From the NCBI GenBank assembly GCA_024704765.1, contig JAKMXF010000021.1, positions 25,637-89,636 of the forward strand: 64,000 nt of DNA, given 5' to 3'. The stretch comes from Oopsacas minuta (taxonomy: Eukaryota > Porifera > Hexactinellida > Lyssacinosida > Leucopsacidae). Below the pieces are notes generated by a model. It did no database searches and was not told the DNA's origin. It was given only the letters and a program-made list of their open reading frames with translations. Shown in pieces: positions 58,441-64,000 of the stretch (positions within the stretch are counted from its first letter, which is position 1; every line of letters begins with the position of its first letter). The position numbers and the translations under genes are program-made.

Positions 58441-60904
58441 CCAAGCGTCATTCGCTTGTGAAACAAATCGATGTGACATGGCAAAATTCACGTATATATA
58501 AGTGTCAATATATATACATATATTAACAGAGAGTTACATTCAAAAGTGGCACCAAACTATATTCTTCTGCAGCTTAACAACCACAGACAAATGGATTAGA
58601 CGAATCAACAAATAAATCAGTTTTTCTTTTTAAGAGGAAGTGTTAGAATTTATTACTCTAGAGTGAATTTATGACAACAATTACTTCTTCAAACTGGATA
58701 ACTTTTCGAATTACTTTTTAGAGTTCGATCAAACTCTCCATAGTTGAATTTTCATATATCAATATATGACCAAAAGCTCAGAACCTGTAAAAGGTATAAT
58801 AATTATAATTTATTTAAACATTAGAGGGGTTAAAGGAAGCCAAGATTTATTGTACTAGTAAAGAGTATTTATATCACGAAATGTATTTAGAGTATTCGCA
58901 ATTTGTTCTTTGAGTCCTTGAAATCACATTTTATATTTGTTCTTTGTGCCCGCCACCCCACCGCCACTCCCTCTCAAGTCATCTAGGGTGGGGCAACTAA
59001 TAAAAGAGCTTAAGAAGAAAGTCCTGGGACGCTTAGAGACTGTGTTCAGGTTATTCAGTGGATGAATGGAATGATGCAGTGATTCCACCAAACAATTATT
59101 TAATTACAAAGTATTGCATATATTATATTATAATGGAACCCTCGGTGACAATATCCGATTGTAGCAAGTTATTCGTAGGTATTATACTTATTAGTTTAAT
59201 CCGACAGGTCACACTGTTAATGATGATTAAGTTGATAGTATGGTAAATGACCCGCCTTAAATTAGGTGCAAAGTGCCGTTTCTGTTCCTCACTTATGAAT
59301 ACGTTATGAGCCAGGATACTATGTACTAGTTTGTCAATGAGGGTAAGTTAAATAACAGCCCGGACTAAAAGTCAATTAAAATGGTCAGCACTGTATACAA
59401 TAAAAAGAGTAGGTGACACCATTGTTGAGATAGTGACCCCTAGGAAACTAAAGAAGTCAGAATCGAAAAGGTAAAACCATTCATTACTCGCCCTAAGGGG
59501 TGAGTATGGAATAGATAGCTTCCACAACTTCTAGTTGTTCGATCTCTCGAAAATTTTTAGCAGGATTTTTGTATCATCATCTAGTATCCAAAAATGCAAA
59601 AATACCTTAAAAATTAAAATTTGAAAAATTGGAAAAATTTTGGTAAACTATCAAGAAGTATTGTAAAGTTCAGCAAAGATATACCTGTAATCGACATAGC
59701 TATTTATTTGAAATCGCCTGGAAAGAAAAGCAAGTTAATTAGAATTTCGATTTATTGAATGAAGCAAAAATATGCCTCACTCTGCTTTGTCTATCAATTT
59801 ATCTCTGGCTGAACATTTTTCAAATTCAAGAATTTTACTATAAACTCCTATTTAATGTTCTTTTAACTTAATTTTCTCAAGGGTGTGAAACAGTTTTTGA
59901 ACCTAGCTTATATACATGCCGAGTTGTACAATTTGACACATGGGAATGTGGCTGCTCAAAGCTCCTAGACAATCGAGGAAGAAGAAACGCCACTTTTCGA
60001 ATGGAAAAATGGCCATTTAATGCCAATAATTTGCAAAATATAATACAAAATAGCATAAATGGCCTATCTACTGATTGTACTGATGTATAATATTTTGAGG
60101 CACTGCATGATTATACCATGTATATCCAACATTTATCATATTTTTGGGTACTATGATATTTTAAGGCAGCTAGAATCCGCAAAAATCTGTGTAATTTCTA
60201 TTAGTTCCAGATTGTCTTGACGATAGTCTCAAACTCTCAGTCCATTTATATGAACTTTAAATTCTAGTTTTCATCTAAGATATACCCTCTCCGAAATGCA
60301 CAATACTACTTTCTAGTTGAAATAATTACTTTTAAGTAATTTTAGAAATTTAGCGAAACTTTTCTACTGAGGCAAAACAATTTGATAATACTTTAAGTTT
60401 CTTCAAGATGGCTCAGTTCCACCAGAAATACCTACATCAAGGGCCAGATGTAACGTCAAGCGGAAAGCAACACGTTTCTTCATCGAAGCATATAAACTTT
60501 AAAAGTAAAATCGAGATTTTGACATTAAATAATACATTAATTGTAATTTATGCGGCTGATAGAAGAATTGAGTAGAATTCAACTTAATTTCAAAACTGAG
60601 CGATTAAATCGTAGATATTTTCCTTTGAGATTAAGTGATGAAAACTATCGAAATCGTTTTTTAGACAGTCAATATTGTTGGAAATCTTTCCCAAGTCACG
60701 CTTCCGAGGAGAGATTAAATAGCAGAGATATTCCAGATCTTCTATAACCAGGTTGTTCATCCTGGAATTAACACTACATCTACTTCCACTTAAAGATAGT
60801 GCATGAGGAAGGGAATGCACGCGGAAATAAATGAATATGTGAGTAGTTTGTAAATTAGATCAAAATTACCTCATTACATACTAACTATCCCATTTCTTTT
60901 AAAG
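58441..60904. other. AT-rich stretch, no recognised gene
   Basis: A short hairpin (ACTCGCCC...GGGGTGAGT) lies at about 59487-59506. A frame at 60550-60747 (ELSRIQLNFKTERLNRRYFP) has no recognised domain but sits just upstream of the integrase remnant and might be part of the same element. Confidence 0.4.
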
Positions 60905-61375
60905 GTGAAAACTTATGTTGTCACTCAGCAGACTGCTGCATTGCCATTGGCACCACAGAAAAAATTACATCCAATTGCACTTCCTAGCCATCCCTGGGTG
61001 CATATAGGAATGGACCTTGTGTGCGAATTTCCCACTACTACTGAAGGATATAAACATATCCTAGTAAACGTGTGTTACTTAAGCATGTTTTGGCAAGGCC
61101 TCTGAAGACGAAGACCTCAGAGGAGGTTATATCGGCACTCCAACATAAAAACCTCGAAGTAGGAGTGCCAATAATAATCCAACATGAGCAGGGGAAAGAA
61201 TTTAACAGCAATGTAAAGTGGTGCATACTTTTTACTATAGATATTTGTCAAAATTTGTTGCACTATAGATATTTCAAGAATTCAATCCTAATCTTGGAAT
61301 CGATAACAGAAGCACTCGGGCTTACCATCCACAGGCTAATAGTTTAGTTGAGGCACACAATAATATTCTTAAAAT
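60905..61375 (+). pseudogene. Retroelement/Ginger-type integrase fragment 2
   Basis: Reads LHPIALPSHPWVHIGMDLVC (first Asp) and EFPTTTEGYKHILVNVCYLS, then in other frames ARPLKTKTSEEVISAL, GVPIIIQHEQGKEFNSN and AYHPQANSLVEAHNNILKM. The final VEAHN contains the catalytic Glu. The second catalytic Asp, normally in a DQG motif, is Glu here (HEQG). Several frameshifts and an internal rearrangement or deletion (about 61210-61310). Gypsy-like or Ginger-like origin cannot be decided from the core alone. Confidence 0.78.
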
Positions 61376-61469
61376 GTGAGGAAATTGACTGAGTATTGAA
61401 ATCGATTAGTTTGAGGATTTAGCCAAATCATTTGATGTAGGAGATTGAACAAAATGGTGCCTTAGAAAT

Positions 61470-62120
61470 GTGTCGCTATTGGAAATTGAGTGACAACACT
61501 TTGTATTGTTCACTTTAAGAATTTCTACATCGCGAAATGTCAAACTGACTATCAAAACAATTGTATGGATCAGTATTTCACCATACTTGTGTCGCTATTG
61601 GAACTATGGAAAAAGAGTTCTTTCTTAAAGTATTGCAGTGAATATGTGTTGACATGTAAAATTGAGTGGCCACAATTTGTATTGTTTAGTTTCACTTTTT
61701 CTAGGTGGCGAAAAGTGAAACTGACTATTAAAAACTTTGTATAGCTATGGATTTCATCTCGCATGTGTCGCTAATTGAAATTGAGTGAACACTTTTTGTA
61801 TAGTCAAGTTTCCAGTAAATATATATTGAGAGTAAATATTGAGTAAGAACAATTTGTATTGATTAGTTTCACAATGATTATGGAGCGAAATGTGAAATTG
61901 ACTATTACAAACATTGGATAGCTCAGTATTTCACTTCACATGTGTCGCTATTTGGAATTGAGAAGAACGTTTTGTTAAGTAAAGTATTGCAGTGAATATG
62001 TATTGACCTTTGATTTTGACTGACAACACTTTGCATTGTTTAGTTTCACAATTTCCATGTGGCGAAATGCGAAACTGACTCTCAAAATGTTTGTATAGAT
62101 CAGTATTACACTTAACCATA
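61470..62120. repeat. Tandem repeat with about 176-bp period, 3-4 units
   Basis: The marker TGTCGCTATTGGAA recurs at about 61472, 61591, 61766 and 61943 (spacings 119, 175, 177), and CAGTATTTCAC recurs at 61571, 61750, 61924 and 62102. GTATTGTTTAGTTTCAC and GCGAAATGTGAAACTGAC are further shared blocks. The first unit is shortened. Units are considerably diverged. Confidence 0.8.
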
Positions 62121-62259
62121 GCCTTCTTAGCAAGATTGGCCAGTATGCTAATTTTTCAGCGGACACGAGCAAAGTATGGAGATTTAGTATATACCAGTTC
62201 GCATATTAGCAATTTGGCGTATTTGCAAGTGTTTTAGGCTCACAGCGGCCCAATTGCAC

Positions 62260-63690
62260 ATAATATGTTCCCTCATTAGGAAGTTCGCCTACATGCAAGT
62301 TTTTCAGACAAACACGACATATTCAATCTGTCTATGTGCAAACAATTGAAATTGAAATTTGATAATTGCGACAATTCAGCTCCAATTTTCAATGTGCAAA
62401 TATTTAAATGTATGGAAGAGACTTGCAGCAAGCGAGATTCAATGTGAATATGACAAACATTCACAATTGAATCAAGAAATTTGCTACACGTCAAATTCAA
62501 TGTGTATATGTGCAAACATTTGAAGCATAATGTAAAATTTCTACCCAAATAATATTCAACGTGACTATGAACAAAGATTGGAAATTGAATATAGAAACTT
62601 GCTAAACTTAACATTCAATGTGTCCACGTGGAAGCAATTGAGATTGAATCTAGAATCCTGCTACAAGTGAGATTCCATGTGTCTATGTGCAAACATCTGC
62701 AATTGGATGGATAAACTTACTAAATGTCAGAATCAATGTGTTTGTGAGAAAACATTTGAAATTGAATGTAGAAATTTGCAAAACTTTAAATTCAATATAT
62801 GTGAAAATAATTGAGATTGAATATAGAATCTTGCTACAAGTCAGATTCAATGTTTCTACTGGCTAACAGCTGAAATGGAAGGGATAATCTAGCTACAAGT
62901 TAGATTCAATGATACTTTTGTTCAACATTGAAACTGAATGTATACACTTGCTACAAGTCAGAAGTAATGACTCTATCTTCAAACATTTGGAAGGAACTTT
63001 GGGAATTGCCACATTTCAGCTTTAAATCGTCTATTTGCAAATATTTGAAATATTTAGAAGGGGCTTGCCACAAGCCAGATTCCAAATGCGAATATGTCAA
63101 ACATTTTCAATTCAATCTGAAGGCTTGTTATACGTCAGATTATATGTGTTCATGTGAAAAATTTTAAATTGAATGTAGAAACCTGTAAAACGTGAAATTC
63201 AATGTGTCTATGAGCAACAACTGAGATTGAAGCTAGAAACTTGCTACAAGTCAGATTCAATTTGTCTATGAGCAAACATCTGAATTTGAATGTATAGACT
63301 TGTTACAAGTCAAATTCAATCAGTCTACGTGTAAACAATTATAATAGAATTTTGAATCTTGTCACTAATCAGGTTCAATATATGTATGTAGAAACAATTG
63401 AGAATGAATCTGGAAACTTGCTAGAAGTCAGATTTAATCTGTCTATGTGCAAACAATATTTAGCGAAGTGTCAATCTTGCCACAAGTCAGGTTCAATGTG
63501 CCTAAGTGAAAAAATTTGAGATTGAATACAGAATCATGTTAAAGGTAAGAATCAATGTGTCTACTTACGAACATTTGAAATTGAATGTAGAGAGTCGGTA
63601 CAAGTCAAACTCAATCTGACTATGAACAAACCTTTGAAATTGAATTTAGAAACTTGCTACAAGTCAGATTCAATGATTCCATCAGGGCGT
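62260..63690. repeat. 59-bp tandem repeat array, about 24 units
   Basis: The unit consists of blocks ACTTGCTACAAGTCAGATTC, AATGTGTCTATGTGCAAACA and TTTGAAATTGAATGTAGAA. Starts of the AATGTG block lie near 62440, 62499, 62614, 62673, 62733 and so on, giving steps of about 59 bases with occasional 55-60. Units differ by scattered substitutions and small indels, and the array ends near 63690. Apparent short frames across it are periodic by-products. Confidence 0.92.
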
Positions 63691-64000
63691 TAAATAAGTC
63701 TTGCGGGTCATGATATATCTTAGGAATTAGTCAAGTAATATATCTAACTTGAATATATTATAACCCCAAATAGTTAAACTCCATATACAGAAAGTTTCAA
63801 GATTATTCAAACAATTATGAATTTTTGAGATAGTTACGTGTGGTGAATGTATACCCATTGTTGAATCTACGGACTCAAAGGATGATAACACTGCTCAACA
63901 ATTTTTTTTCATTTTTTGTTGCATGAGATTTTTCAATTGATTCTATATAATTTTGGGATGCTGATTTCAAATCTGCAATCAGTTTCTTTCTGCATGCTCT
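63691..64000. other. AT-rich end of window
   Basis: No gene or repeat recognised. Confidence 0.4.

Noticed and set aside
62276-63167. Frames of 79-112 codons across the 59-bp array
   Set aside because: Periodic repeats of 59 bp shift frame each unit; the frames have no domain and reflect the satellite.
1-64000. CRISPR arrays, bacterial operons, ribosome binding sites, rRNA genes
   Set aside because: Introns, TA-targeting transposons and animal-type families indicate nuclear animal DNA, and no such features were seen.

Overview
The window looks like AT-rich, repeat-dense nuclear DNA of an arthropod-like animal. No bacterial operon structure, rRNA, tRNA or CRISPR array was seen. Almost every recognisable coding stretch is a decayed transposase, integrase or reverse transcriptase. 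Introns are spliced with ordinary GT-AG signals, and transposons are nested inside each other. The mix (many Tc1/mariner groups, several hAT elements, Harbinger, MULE, a Transib/RAG1-like element and a repetitive protein family common in arthropods) would suit an arthropod, possibly a crustacean such as a copepod. The species is an inference and is not proven by the sequence.

Layout. 1-4353: a Harbinger-type Myb/SANT-like gene and the palindromic right end of its element, split by a 3,038-bp hAT element (421-3458) with an exact 8-bp target duplication. 5843-7159: a DD34D mariner. 7877-11180: a 3.3-kb Transib/RAG1-like element with recombination-signal-like ends and a 5-bp target duplication. 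12425-14710: a DD34E Tc1 relic next to a DD37D element. 14790-16428: a truncated hAT element. 16.4-20.9 kb: no recognisable gene. 20921-22594: a repetitive protein family widespread in arthropods. 24931-25842 and 43938-44849: two 912-bp palindromic elements. 26764-27364: a small hAT with an 8-bp target duplication. 28606-29942: a DD35E Tc1 element. 30273-31579: a second DD37D element.

31.85-46.25 kb is the most structured part. A stretch at about 31850-36130 recurs, diverged, at about 40180-45700. The second copy has gained a FLYWCH-MULE element (40329-42202) and one of the palindromic elements, and the first copy preserves both empty sites. The second copy is bracketed by a nearly identical 990-bp inverted repeat (38826-39815 and 45264-46252). 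Neither the duplicated unit nor the protein remnants in it match a family I recognise. A LINE fragment and an 800-bp foldback lie between the copies.

46.3-64 kb: possible exons of a TFIIB/Brf-like gene on the minus strand (57.7, 57.0 and 46.4 kb), the only candidate for an ordinary cellular gene. They are separated by a third DD37D element (47507-48799), a complete hAT element (51201-53542, 8-bp duplication) and a coding remnant related to the inverted-repeat arms (about 55850-56450). Two integrase remnants of one family follow (58.2 and 60.9 kb). The window ends in a 176-bp-period repeat and then an array of 59-bp units (62260-63690). The window reads as a transposon graveyard whose insertion order can partly be reconstructed.
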